DNA of 64,000 nucleotides from Yponomeuta sedellus (Eukaryota; Arthropoda; Insecta; Lepidoptera; Yponomeutidae). Below the pieces are notes generated by a model. That model made no database searches, was not told the DNA's origin, and saw only the letters and a program-made list of their open reading frames with translations. Positions 31,666 through 42,838 of this stretch are shown here, one piece after another; the stretch's first letter is position 1, and each line of letters opens with the position of its first letter. The position numbers and the translations under genes are program-made. The stretch is from the NCBI GenBank assembly GCA_934045075.1, contig OW203724.1:7303473-7367472 (forward strand), written 5' to 3'.

Positions 31666-32985
31666 TGGATTCATACACCCATTCATAGGGGTTTAATACA
31701 CCGTGAATGTACATATGACTAATGATGTTTAAGCAGTGCTTCTACTGTATTTACTTTGTAGTGTAGGAGTCATAAAATCACCATAATGAGTATGCCTTTA
31801 ATTTATAAACAACAGTAATTTGTATTTGCACAGTACGTCCGACGGTTACATGCAGTCGCAATTGCAACGTGAACTTGTCATTATGTTACACCTCAGTGCT
31901 TCAGTTTAGCATAGCAAATAATAGACACGTTACATTCTTCAATAATTTATTTACTCAATGGGTATATTATATTATGCGTTATTGAAAACTCATTCGTAAA
32001 ACGCTCATAGATTTCTTATTTAGGACTAGTTGACTGGATGAACTTCGTATCACCTGCATCTGTTTATATACGAGTAGATCTCAATTGCTCTTTGATAGTG
32101 CGTTGGGACCGCACTATTAGTTGCGTGCGACTGGTTTACATTGTTTACACTGTCTACACGAAGTCATAGCGAGTTCAAATCTATGATTTTGAACCCGCCG
32201 TCGGGATGGCGTGGCGGGTCGAAAGTTGTTTAACACATTCCAGAGCATATCGCCATAATCTATTGATGCCTGGAAGTGTAACCAATACTATATCACACAG
32301 GAATAAAGCTTATATACATAATATAACACCTCTCTTTATTTTTTAATACTGTGAATTGAATGCGAATACTCAAATTATTTAGTCTCTATTTTTTATATTT
32401 ATAAACATTATGATAAACTTGGCTAAAGGATATATATATAATTTTTTTGTGCTCCCCATATAAACTTTCTCAGAACTCCCGCAAATACCTACAATAAAGA
32501 GCAAAGAAAAAGAGAAAGGCCAACTTCTCGAGTTTTAGCGAGACTAACAAAAAGCAATTTATTTTTCTTATATAGAAGTAGAAGAAGATTACTTCTTATG
32601 GTTTCTTTGTCGCTGCATTTTGCTCGGGTCACAGGCCAGTTCCTTCGCCGCCTGATACCTACATCACGACATGCGCCTTACCTTTAATTTGGTTTTAATG
32701 TAGCTTATCCATAAACTTCCCTTCCTTTTCGGTTTATCCTTTTATTACTTCTTAATTATAGGGACAGGCTGGAACAGTCTATCATTTTATAATTTAAGCC
32801 GGACAGGAGAAATTTGACAAATGAACAACTTTAAAAGAGTCAAAGGCACACGGAGAAAAAGTGCTGTGGATGATTGAAACGGGAAAGGAGACAGTATGGT
32901 GGTTGGTGAATTAACACCCTACGTAATAGCAGTAATAGGTAAATCCTATACACGTTGACAGTTACTTAAGTATTTACTGACGGCC
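31666..32985. other. Intergenic
   Basis: AT-rich; no gene, RNA or repeat that I can name. Confidence 0.4.
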
Positions 32986-33215
32986 TCGGTAGCGCAGCGG
33001 TTTGGCATGCTGACTCCGCTGCACCGAAGGTCTCGGGTTCGATCCCCGGCCGGGTCAAACTAGGAAACGAACTTTTCTAGTTTGTCTCGGGTCTTGGATG
33101 TTATCTATGTATTTATTGTATTAAATCTATCGTCGCACCTATAACACAAGTCATTTAGTTGTACTTAGTATAGGGCTAACGAGATCTGTGTAATATGAAT
33201 ATTTATTTATTTATT
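32986..33215 (+). mobile_element. tRNA-headed SINE, third family
   Basis: The head cggcctcggtagcgcagcgg, then ctcgggttcgatccccggcc (32990-33055), has good A and B boxes and a tRNA-like layout. The body is ctaggaaacgaacttttcta, then gtctcgggtcttggatg. The copy ends in a (tatt)n tract. It is the only copy in the window. The tRNA-like part is followed by non-tRNA body, so it is not a tRNA gene. Confidence 0.7.
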
Positions 33216-33429
33216 TTATATTATTATATTACTTAGTGAAATTTTCAATTCAGAAACCGGCCGTTAGACCTCCTGTTTGAATCCTAATTTTTTTTAGTAC
33301 TTTGAACACACCGTTTTGGGCCTTAGCTCTTCGCGATTGCCATCCACCATCATTTAGCCAATTATAAAAAATCATCACCACTCCAACAAACACGACATTC
33401 GGTGCACCTAAACAATCACATCACACTAT

Positions 33430-33635
33430 CACACTAACATTATAAACGCGAAAGTTTTTGTGTGTATGTTTATTACTTCTTCACGTCTAAACGGCTGGAG
33501 CGATTTTAATAAAATTTGGTATGGAGTTAGCTGACACACTGGATTCATACATAGGCTACGTTTTACTGCGGGAAAATATCTTATTCCCATGGGAAAATCG
33601 ATGAACCGCGGGTAACACCGCGGGGCACAGCTAGT
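33430..33635 (+). repeat. Dispersed repeat B
   Basis: Starts ttataaacgcgaaagttttt and ends caccgcggggcacagctagt. It contains cataggctacgttttac, shared in part with the copies at 41172 and 52838. Upstream, 33228-33265 carries one end of the MITE at 2735. Confidence 0.6.
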
Positions 33636-35235
33636 TCGACAATAATTGCAAATAATTGTTTTTGATGAGCGCCCAAATGAGTGACGACAGGTTGACGGAT
33701 GAATGGGTTACAATTTAGCGCCATGACGACACAACAATGATCTTGCATAATTAGAGTTCTAGGTAGGTGGTCACCAGTCTTTTGTATTTAGTTAGTAATC
33801 GAGCATCAATGGAAAGAGCCAGTCGGCCAATCGCCATGCCGAAGACTGATAATAACCGAATGATAACCGAAGCGTTAAACAGGTATAGTCTATTAGCTTT
33901 TAGAATATACCTCGGCTGCTATCAGATGGAATCGGATATATTCGTGTAATAGAAATATCGGAACTACTATGACACTTAATTTCGAAATCGGAACTAATAT
34001 GACATTTAATTTCGAAATGAGAACTCGATCATCAGTACGAAAACCGGCGAAACTTGGCAAAAACCGAAGCCTACTCTAGAGCCCGAGGTATATTCTAACA
34101 GCTATACTCGAAAGGAGACCAGGAATGGGCAAACGCAACGGAGACGCCCACTAACTCGCTGGACTATCTAAAGCAGCTTGTTAGTGAGGATGGATAAAGA
34201 TGGCCGAGGGCAGAAAGTAGTGGGTGTGCCTTGGAGGTTGTCTATACCCAGCACTAGGCTGGTGATTTGATTGGATCGTCTTCAATCTCTTGTACTCATT
34301 CACAGCCGTCCTAGGCCATCCTCTTCCAACCGTATCCAGTAGACTTAGAGAAAGAAGATTATTACAGACAGATATACAGACACGTGAGTATGAGTGTTTC
34401 ATCTTGTTATACTACGCACATAACTTCAACAGTCAAGTTTTTGTTTTTATAAAATTTTATTTCATGGCTTGCCAACGGTCGTGCATGGCAGTGAAAGTAT
34501 CTGGCCAATCAGCGTTAGGGACTCGCTAGTTGTTGTTGATTGTTAGACAGCATTAATAAATAAACTCTTCTCTATAGGGTCGATACTATGAGTCCGTGGG
34601 GGCTCGGGACTCGTAAACTTTCAGCCTGCAGCCTGGTCATTCAGGGGGGAAATGCTGCCAGCACCCTCGGAATTCTCCCCAAAACGGCAGCGGTGTAGTT
34701 TTTATTTATATAGAACCTATTTTATAAATACTGCGTTTAATAGGTAATAGTTGATATATATAATTAAAACATGTTCTATTCTATATTAAACTTGATTGGT
34801 AAGTACACGTTTTATTCCATCGTCTGCGTAAACAAAACTTCTGTTTTCAGGGTTCCGTAGTCGACACCCTTATTGTTTCGCCATATCCGTTTGTGTGTCT
34901 GTTCGCAGCCTAGCTCAGATACCAAAAGCATTACATATAAAACACGCCGACAAACCGTTAGATCTTATGTACCCTCCCTCCACCTAAAATGAGCTTACAA
35001 GTTTCTTCCTCGCCTATACTATCGTTGGATTGATCGTTTAAAAATGTGCACGCGAAGATTATTTTTATTTAAGTTTCCATTTGCGAAATATTTAGGTGTA
35101 AAGCGTAATTTTTTGTTCGGGTAAGGGTTTCCCCCCACTCCTTTTTCTGGCTTATAGGTTGATTGTAGAAAAAAACAGGGAAAAAACAAAACATTAAAAA
35201 TAAAATATACAAAGATATATTTATATTTTATGTAG
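33636..35235. other. Intergenic with LINE-tail scraps
   Basis: At 33953-34017 a word of about 34 bp (cggaactaYtatgacaYtta) is repeated in tandem. The + strand at 34632-34697 reads LVIQGGNAASTLGILPKTAA and a stop, a C-terminal pattern I associate with lepidopteran LINEs. The gggttccgtagtcgacaccc at 34854 is another common insect repeat end. No host gene. Confidence 0.4.
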
Positions 35236-35492
35236 CCTAAATACGTCCCACTTCAGGGCACAGACTTCTCACAGTAAGAGAGAGTATGTGCTTAATTACC
35301 ACACGTGCTCACCGCGGATTGGCAATTTCTAGCGCTGAGGTTGTTGAAAACCACAGACTCTTAGATTTGTTCAGGATGTTTTCCTTCATTTTAAGTTAGC
35401 GAGTGGTATTGCTACTATACCTCGACGAATGTACATAAAATAGAACACAATTGCATTGGTACTAACCCACGACCTCCCGATTAAGAAGCAGG
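35236..35492 (-). mobile_element. tRNA-headed SINE (caatgactttg family)
   Basis: Fairly complete antisense copy: ttatgtagcctaaatacgtc at the 3' end and cacgacctcccgattaagaa at the head. It abuts repeat A at 35491. Confidence 0.7.
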
Positions 35493-36750
35493 CCCTAGAG
35501 TCTAATATTAGGGGTTAATGTATGAAATTGCCGTTTTATTGCAATAGGTTCTTTGAATTGACATAGAATCTTCATGGTTTGAGGTTTTCGAATGAAACTT
35601 TTTTCAAATGGTTTCTATGATGTTCTTTTTTTAAAAAATGTGAAACATTTGAATATCGACTTTCAATTGTTTTTGTTATTCAATTTAGACAAGAAAGATG
35701 GATACTGCGAAAATTCGAGTGATTTTTGAATACGAGTTCCGACGCGGAACTAACGCGGCAGAAACAGCCCGCAATATCAATGCTGCGTTTGGAGAGGGGT
35801 CTACTAATGCCGTTAAACCATGCCGCTAATTCCTGGGTAGTTTGACTAGGATCGGCTTCCACTATCTCTCTTAATTCATCGTTATTCACCTGTGTGGGCG
35901 GTCTTCCTCGTGGCTCGTTCTTTAAGTTGAAATTTCCATCACGAAAGCGTTTAAACCAAAATAGCACGGTGCGTTCATTAGTAGACCCCTCTCCAAACGC
36001 AGCATTGATATTGCGGGCTGTTTCTGCCGCGTTAGTTCCGCGTCGGAACTCGTATTCAAAAATCACTCGAATTTTCGCAGTATCCATCTTTCTTGTCTAA
36101 ATTGAATAACAAAAACAATTGAAAATCGATATTCAAATGTTTCACATTTTTTAAAAAAAGAACATCATAGAAACAATTTGAAAAAAGTTCATTCGAAAAC
36201 CTCAAACCATGAAGATTTTATGTCAATTCAAAGAACCTATTGCAATAAAACGGCAATTTCATACTTTAACCCCTATTACTTACATGGTTTTTTAATAGAA
36301 TGGTATAAACAAGACAATGGTTGTTATTTGCCTCGATTTGGTAGTCTACAAAGCAATAACAGTACAATGTAATTTCAGGGGTATAAACCGCGCAAATTAA
36401 ATAGGCTTCTCTCGCGAAGAAGATCGAATCGCGCGAGTCGCCGAGTTAGGTAGCACGAGTTATACCATTGCAATGCGATTGGTTACTAGACTACCGAAAG
36501 TGTGAATGAAATGAGAATTACCGGACTAATATGATTCTATTGAACAACTATGCATTTTAGAGACTCACCCCCCAGGAGTCCGAAAGGATCTAGTGCGTAT
36601 TATTAATCGCTGTTCGATCGACAGACTTGTTTATTTATCGCTATCCCGTATCTAAGTCTGCCTTTTGGTGGTTATTCTTCCCTCCCCAGTGAACCGGATG
36701 CGCTAGCGCCTTCAAACTCTATTGTGATAGTCTACGATTTTTATGTAAGA
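35491..36750 (+). repeat. Dispersed repeat A, split by a mariner-derived foldback
   Basis: The left piece ggccctagagtctaata (35491-35507) and the right piece (36276-36750: gttatttgcctcgatttggt ... accattgcaatgcgattggt ... gcgctagcgccttcaaactc) are contiguous in the copy at 18885-19410. The transposon at 35511-36273 inserted later. Confidence 0.7.
35511..36273 (-). mobile_element. Mariner-derived foldback element with TA target site
   Basis: Two arms (35511-35809 and 35976-36273) are nearly exact inverted copies of a mariner 5' end: terminus ggggttaaagtatgaaattg, untranslated leader and about the first 37 transposase codons. The 166-bp centre holds the next 55 or so codons. From the ATG at 36087 the minus strand reads the N-terminal helix-turn-helix region (EFRRGTNAAETARNINAAFG, FWFKRFRDGNFNLKNEPRGR), similar to Hsmar1/cecropia-type mariners. 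It then runs into the opposite arm. The catalytic domain is absent. TA lies at each end (35509-35510, 36274-36275). Confidence 0.85.
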
Positions 36751-37159
36751 ACTGAAAATTAATGAACTTAAAAGGAAAACAATGACGACTAAGTAGGCTT
36801 CACATGTTAACAAGTAGGTAATAGGCGACCAACTATAAGGAAAACTTCGTAAAAAATCCATTGAAAATACGTTGATGAAGTTGTTAGTTCGCTAAAGCAA
36901 TAATTCGCTATTTCTACGGAACCCTACACTGCGCGTGGCAGACACGCACTTGGCCGGTTTTTTTATTGTTACACAGTGTGATACAACGATCCAACGACAC
37001 ACTGACCACGACAATTATTATTAGTCATGTGGTATGAATGAAGCGGTCCGTTTGTTGCCGGGAAGTTTTTGCTGAATGAAGTCATGGGCAATAAATACCA
37101 CTACCACAGAAAAATTGGATTAAGGCACTACACATTATCAAAGCACTTGCTTTATGGAA

Positions 37160-37290
37160 TTTTTTTTTGTAGCCCACTGCATGGCCAGGGACTTCTCTCT
37201 GGGAGATAGTATATGCTTAATTATGACGCGTGCCCACCGCGAATTGGCAATTTTAAGCGCTGCGTTATGTGACCCGGACCCACGAAGTAT
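37160..37290 (-). mobile_element. SINE 3' part (caatgactttg family)
   Basis: Antisense 3' half: tagcccactgcatggccagg, then gacgcgtgcccaccgcgaat and tggcaattttaagcgctg. Confidence 0.6.
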
Positions 37291-37374
37291 AGAAAGTTAC
37301 CTACTTGTAGTTTTAATAAAATTACTATTGCTATTGCGGAAACCGAAACCGAACCAGAAAACTTTAGCAATACG

Positions 37375-37620
37375 TCGTCAGGCTATACCAGTCCACTGCT
37401 GGACATAGCCCTCCCCTAAAGAGCGCTACGTTGTGCTATCATAGGGGGTACCTAATGCCCATAGTCCCCACGCTGGGCATGCGAGTTGGGGATCGCAGTT
37501 CGGTGAAATTGTACTGCAGGGGGCGCTGCTGCCCACCCCCCGGTTTGTGTCCTTAGTCGCGTTTTACGACACCCGCGGGAAGAATTGGGTTGGTGCTATT
37601 CTCTAGGCCTACACCACACA
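37375..37620. repeat. Dispersed repeat with GC-rich core
   Basis: Begins near ccagtccactgctggacata and continues gctgctgcccaccccccggt, cgcgttttacgacacccgcg and ggaagaattgggttggtgc. I recognise the wording as a common lepidopteran repeat but cannot assign a class. Confidence 0.5.
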
Positions 37621-37662
37621 GCAAAGCAATACGAGTAAGCAATAATAACTAAGTAAATAAAA

Positions 37663-37707
37663 ACAATATCCACATAAATATATGATGCATATTTATGTGG
37701 ATATTGT
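37663..37707. repeat. Perfect hairpin, 19-bp arms
   Basis: Arms 37663-37681 and 37689-37707 around loop atgatgc. Confidence 0.9.
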
Positions 37708-37890
37708 ATATTGTAATAAAATAGATTATACGGCTAAGCACAGCATTGACGGCAGATTAATCCACCGATTCAGAGTCGTTAACTTTTATTTTTGTTTTTA
37801 AAGTGAATTTTATTTTCGGGAGTTGCTCACCGTGCTATGAATCTCATCAGAAATGATGAGACAACAAGTTCAAGTTAACTAGTTAACTTA

Positions 37891-37947
37891 CAGGTTATGT
37901 CAGTTAACTAAGTTATGTCAGTTAACTAAGTTAACTGACATAACCTG
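37891..37947. repeat. Perfect hairpin with an 18-bp duplication in the loop
   Basis: Arms 37891-37909 and 37929-37947 are exact complements. The 19-nt loop is mostly a second copy of ttatgtcagttaacta, so the hairpin can slip. Downstream sequence to 38255 shows no gene. Confidence 0.8.
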
Positions 37948-38255
37948 TTGGCTTAGCACGTTGAAGTGGCAGATAGCTGGTCATATATGTCGAAACCAAT
38001 GGTCTATGGGGTGAAAAGTTTTCCTAGTGAGGACCTAAAACTGGCAAACGCCGCGTAGGGCGCCCACCAGGGCCTTAATTATGTTAGTGCAATACACTAA
38101 CATGACAGATAAATGGACGGGTCACGTGACGCTTTTTTTATATACCATTGACTCCTAGACGGTTTGATTCGTTTGCGGGCTTAGACTTAAAGCAGCAACG
38201 AAATGAATTCGTCACGTTCTTGCAACTGTCATTGTACTACAATGCATTAACAAAA

Positions 38256-38495
38256 TCTAGGGCCTGGCCTTAGATTCTTATACTTGCATAGTTTTTCACT
38301 CGAATGATATGAGCACGACAATGGATGTTATTTGCCTCAATTTGGTAGTCTACAAAGCAATAGCAATACAATGTCATTGCAGGAGTATAACCCGCGCCAA
38401 TTAATAACGCATCTCACGCGAACATGATCGAATCCGCGAGGCACCAATTTAAGTAGCACGGGTTATACCATGGCAATGCGATTGGTTGGTGAGGA
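38256..38495 (+). repeat. Dispersed repeat A, 3'-truncated
   Basis: tctagggcctgg, catagtttttcactcgaatg, gttatttgcctcaatttggt and accatggcaatgcgattggt, in the order of the 36.3-kb copy. Confidence 0.65.
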
Positions 38496-38565
38496 GTATA
38501 AAAATAGTAACATCATCATTGTTGTCGTTCCTGTGAAGCCATTTTTCGCCATATTTCACGATTAT

Positions 38566-38601
38566 TTATTCTAGCGACTTAGCAAAAAGTCGCTAGAATA
38601 A
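38566..38601. repeat. Perfect hairpin, 15-bp arms
   Basis: Arms ttattctagcgactt (38566-38580) and its complement (38587-38601) around loop agcaaa. Confidence 0.9.
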
Positions 38602-39182
38602 TGAACCCACCGCCGATCGACAACGGTCGGCTCAACAAATTTTTACGGCAAAGCTGTATGCTGTTCGTTTGGTTTGACATCATAACGTTAATGACATCAT
38701 TGTAATTGTTTTTCTCAACATACAGAGTCCGTGACACGTGTCTGCAATTTAAAAGAGAACTATACAGGTACGTTTTGGCTTCCAATAAAAGAATAGGACA
38801 CAGAAGATCTGTAGAAAATTACAGTCCGCCAGTGCGTCTTGCTTGCATAAAATTTTAAAAAAATTGTCTTATTCTTCATCTCGAAATTATTTTTTCTTCT
38901 TCTTTTAAATCGATCCCGCAATTTTGAGGATCGTGACCATATAACAGTTCTCCACTCGTCCCGATCATATGCGCAATGGACCCGTGCATGCTGAATGGAT
39001 CCCCCTGCTGCCTTGTGTGCTATTTTTTTACAATCATTAAAATGGGCGAGCGTGACTCCAGACGCAACAGTAGCCTTAAGACGTTGTAAATCTATAGGGG
39101 AGAGTAAAGCAAAATCATACTCTAGGACAGGTTTACGTTTTTTCTAAAATATTACATAGTTTGTAATTCTACAACATTCTGT
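38602..39182. other. Intergenic
   Basis: No gene. Some words around 38925-39000 (cgatcccgcaattttgagga, ccactcgtcccgatcatatg) look repeat-like but I cannot place them. Confidence 0.35.
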
Positions 39183-39197
39183 ATGTTACCGTAGCCT

Positions 39198-40097
39198 TTT
39201 TTTTTTTTTTCACCCAGGAGAAACCCCAATTACGGGTACCACCGGCTCGGGGGAGCACAGTGGTTATGTCGGACTCCCCGCCCTGAAAAGGGCGGTATAC
39301 CGACTAAAACTCCTGGGGTGTTCCTCCGCACCGCAAAGGACGGGGCCACGGGGACGCTTACGCACACTTCCGCGACCCCGTCTGCGGGCGCCCTTTCGGG
39401 CACTCCTTCGGCGGCGCCCCTGCCCCATCGCATCGGACCGAACGACGGGGCGAGGGAACGCCGCATCTCTTCGTTGGAGCGCATCACACGCCACTTGGCC
39501 CTTGGCCACCACACGCCCCAACGCGCCGCCCCCTCCATCCCATTGTTGTGTGGTCTAATGGGATTAGAAGAGGGCGGCGCACCTCCTCGTTGGGGCGCAT
39601 GGGGGCCAATGTCCTGTTGGCCCCCACACGCCCCACACGCGAGGCCCGTCACGTCGCCCACCAGCACTTCTCTGAAAGCAGAGAAGGCGGTGAGCGACCG
39701 CGCGGGCCCCCTCCGTGCCAGCAGGCACCCTCGGAACACGCAAGGGCGCCTTCCGGCCCGCCGTGATGGAGGCGGAGGGTCCCCCGACCCTCCGCGTCCC
39801 GGCGGCCACTCTGGTCCGACTGGTACGAGGCGCGCGCGCTTCCGCGCAGCGGCGCCCCCCCCAGTCGGTCCTTCATTCGGTTGGTCGCCTGGGTCCCGCT
39901 CCACAAAGTGAAACAGGGCCCACGCGACCCCTCCCGACAGATTATTCGCCGTTAGCCAGTAAGATCCGACAAGAAGAAGTTACTGACTAACGCTCAGGGT
40001 GCACCGACCCCACCACTTGCCCCTCCATCTGGTTCATGGAATCAGATGGAACGGAAAGCGGAGGGGTACACGTGAAGGTTATCTGGCATCGCACCCC
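39198..40097 (-). mobile_element. GC-rich retroposed block with poly(A) and 15-bp target duplication
   Basis: A 900-bp block, far richer in GC than its flanks, ends on the minus strand in a 13-base A run (T run at 39198-39210). It is bounded by ATGTTACCGTAGCCT at 39183-39197 and 40098-40112. It is therefore a target-primed retroposition product in minus orientation. The minus strand stays open for 224 codons (39230-39904) and other frames are open too, as expected of GC-rich DNA. A repeat of about 116 bp occurs inside, with MRPNEEVRRPL in one frame and MRSNEEMRRSL in another. It is probably the 3' end of a GC-rich LINE or a retroposed transcript. Confidence 0.75.
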
Positions 40098-40199
40098 ATG
40101 TTACCGTAGCCTATCCCAACTAAAAGTAGGTCTGTCTTTCAGAAGGATGTTTTTACTCGAAATTGTCCAAAGGTACAATATATAGGTAGGTTAGTTAAG

Positions 40200-40565
40200 T
40201 CGTGGGTGGTAGCTCAGTGGGTAGAACCATGGACTGGCAAGCGAGAGCCCCAGGTTCGATCCCGAGTACGGGCATGTACCAATGACTTTGTTTAATTTCA
40301 AAGTTACGTACATTTGCGAAATTGTAGTCGCAATACCACACGCTAACGGTGAAGGAAAACATCGTGAGGAAACCCGCGGCTTGGTTGGCTCCGCACGTAT
40401 TGACTCGTCTTTCCTGTGACTAAGCTGTCAGGATGGTATAGGTGCTGGGCAAGCCTACACCATCTAAAAAACCATGTCCCAGGCACTACAGCGTCGGAGT
40501 GGTCCCTTCAACCATCTAGTGTGAGTGAAGATACCACTGGACGCTGTATAAATCATCTCATTAAG
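40200..40565 (+). mobile_element. tRNA-headed SINE (caatgactttg family, long-body variant)
   Basis: Head tgggtggtagctcagtgggt, then gccccaggttcgatcccgag. Then tgtaccaatgactttg and acggtgaaggaaaacatcgt, and a long tail (ccaggcactacagcgtcgga, gataccactggacgctg). The head reads like a tRNA with good A and B boxes, but the anticodon arm (atggactggcaagcgagagc) does not fold as a normal 5-bp stem. Confidence 0.75.
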
Positions 40566-41171
40566 TAGATGCAAAAAGGCCAATATTATTTATTATTATA
40601 GTTAAGTCGTACAACCTGGTTACAAAATCGTACTTTGGAATTATCTATAAAAATATCAAATGATAGTAGTTGTCACTTTTTTACTTTAACATGATTACTT
40701 AGCAATATTTATTTACAGCTAAACTTTTTCATAATAATTGTCATTCTTTGAAATTTTCAATCTTGCATGAAAAGAGTCTTCTGTTTTCTTCTTCCGATGT
40801 GACGTCAGACCTACAACGACGAAAAAACTAGTCGAGTAGAGTGAGTCATGCACATCATATGGAGATTGTAGACGGGCCCGAATTTTGCATTAATTAATTA
40901 TGTATTCAATAGATATCTGTATGATTCACGCAGAAATACATGTTTTCATAAGGTTTTTTTGTTTGTGGGGAGTTCTATAAGCGGTAAAATTAACACGTTT
41001 CTATTCCACTTCTACAGCGTCGATGGAAACTTTTTCTTTTATATAGACACAACTCAATTCGGCCAGCTACAAACGAAAATTGAGTTCATAGTTAGGTACA
41101 ACTTTTTATTTCATATGAAAACAACGTCGAAGTGCGAGTCAGACACGCGTACCGAGGTTGTATCATCGATA
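40566..41171. other. Intergenic
   Basis: AT-rich; nothing recognised. Confidence 0.4.
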
Positions 41172-41690
41172 TCCTACTAATAAACGCGAAAGTATGTAAG
41201 TATGGATGGATGTTAGTTACTCTTTCTTGTATAAAGTATACTGAATGGATTTTAAGGAAATCTTACAATAATATAGCTTATTGCAACAAAATAACACATA
41301 GGCTACAATTTATAAAAATACCGTGTGTTAAATCGATAAATTATTTATGGATAATTTAAATTGTTCGTTCTGCGTGGCGGGCCCGCTCTGGACCAGACTA
41401 GCCGCAGATCGCCAAGAATGGCATAAGATGGAGGAGGCCTTCACCCAAAGTTGGGTTCCCAAATTTAAGACCTAACATAATTATGTAATTTTATATGATC
41501 ATTAGTATAGCATGTTATTAATGTCTAAATAATTTCTTTTAATTTAAATACTTAAAATATGTAAAAATTCCATTTGGAAATAAAGGCTCAATTTATATAG
41601 TGTTAGTTCTTTTCTACGCCACGCTAATATAAGCTAATCGAAATACTAATCCTGCGCAGACGAAGTCTCGGGTTAGTAATATATTTCTAG
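41172..41690 (+). repeat. Dispersed repeat B, interrupted by a LINE tail
   Basis: ctactaataaacgcgaaagt and taggctacaatttataaa lie at the left, ttctacgccacgctaat and ctgcgcagacgaagtc at the right, as in the copy at 52838-53435. The centre is LINE-derived here. Confidence 0.6.
41390..41475 (+). pseudogene. LINE ORF2 last codons
   Basis: WTRLAADRQEWHKMEEAFTQ then a short end and TAA. The LA-DR-EW---EEAF pattern is the very end of ORF2 in many insect LINEs. An AT-rich 3' region to about 41590 follows, with ggaaataaaggctcaattta near its end. Confidence 0.6.
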
Positions 41691-41897
41691 GGTTCAGTAC
41701 CTCAAAAGAAGAATCGTAACGCTTATAGCAGTGTTTCTTAACTTGTGGTCCGCGGACGCCTAGGGGTCTGCAAGCATATAATGTAGGGGGACCTCAGTCT
41801 TCTATGGATCATTTAACAATCATAAAAATAAATGAAACATTTACTGCTTTTCTCAACTACACTTCTGTGTAAAAAGTCATTTTCTGCTCTAGTGTAT

Positions 41898-41986
41898 CGA
41901 TATCAACCCTTGTATGTCCCCACTGCTGGGGCAGGGGTTTCGAAGGTTAGGCCATACTCCACCACGGGGTCTAAGTCCGGGTTGGT
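41898..41986 (-). mobile_element. 5S-rRNA-derived SINE, 3' end only
   Basis: cgatatcaacccttgtatgt to ctaagtccgggttggt, antisense; the rest is missing. Confidence 0.75.
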
Positions 41987-42431
41987 ATACTAAAAACAAA
42001 TACAGAATACAAGTGGGATCCGATTTGAGACTACAACTCAGTAGTAACATCAATCCAAATATCATTAATTTAGTTACAAAAAAACAGCACCTTTACTGCT
42101 GCTTTATTAAAGGTGTCCCTTACTGTGCTTGATCCGTGACAAAAAAGGATCACTTTGTTATCCGTCCATCCGTCCCTCCATATAACTGTTAAGACCTTGT
42201 GTCTAGAAAACGCGTGGAGGTATAGAGTTGAAATTTAAACCGTAATACTCAAGTCTACAGTCCCTTGAAGTTGTGAAAAAATCACACTTCTGAGTTAACG
42301 CAGAAAGCTTAGCTTTTGAAAACGATTTGTAATATGTAAGTACCTACCTACAAATTTGTACGGAACTCTCAGTGTGGGAGTCCGACTCGCACTTATCCGA
42401 TTTTTATATACAGTATACGATCCATCGTAAG
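41987..42431. other. Intergenic
   Basis: No gene. The cagtgtgggagtccgactcg at 42370 belongs to a common insect repeat end. Confidence 0.4.
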
Positions 42432-42655
42432 GTTCTCTCAGAGATAGAGAATCGACTTGATTACCACGCAAGCCCAATTTATCAATTTCAGCGCTGGGGC
42501 ATAACACTTTAGAAACTCAGGTTTCCTCAAGATGTTTTCCTTCACAGTTAGGGAGTGGTATTGCGTTAGGTAAGTATTATTAATGCATGCCCGGTTTTCA
42601 AAACCACGATCTTCTGAATTTAAGGCATGTGTCTACCAAGCGCGCTACTACTTAT
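42432..42655 (-). mobile_element. tRNA-headed SINE (caatgactttg family), decayed
   Basis: Antisense: gagaatcgacttgattacca ... gatgttttccttcacagtta gggag ... ttaaggcatgtgtctaccaa. The middle portion is rearranged. Confidence 0.5.
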
Positions 42656-42726
42656 TATTATTATAACCATTATAATTAATACTACATAATCGTCGCGTTG
42701 ATTATTACATCAGAAATAGTAGATTG

Positions 42727-42838
42727 TTAAACGAGGGTCGAAAGAATCAATTCCCGAGGTATTTAGACGCCCGAGCTCAGTGAGGGCGGCTATAGTCCGA
42801 GTAGGAATTGATTCTTTCACTCGTGTTAAACACTCAAC
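42727..42838. mobile_element. Small MITE with ~28-bp inverted ends
   Basis: ttaaacgagggtcgaaagaa then tcaattcc (42727-42754) is mirrored by ggaattgattctttcactcg then tgttaaa (42811-42837). The core is GC-rich. Confidence 0.55.

Noticed and set aside
39230..39904. 224-codon minus-strand ORF as a host gene
   Set aside because: It lies wholly inside a poly(A)-ended retroposed block with a 15-bp target duplication. Several frames are open because of GC content, and no known domain is visible.
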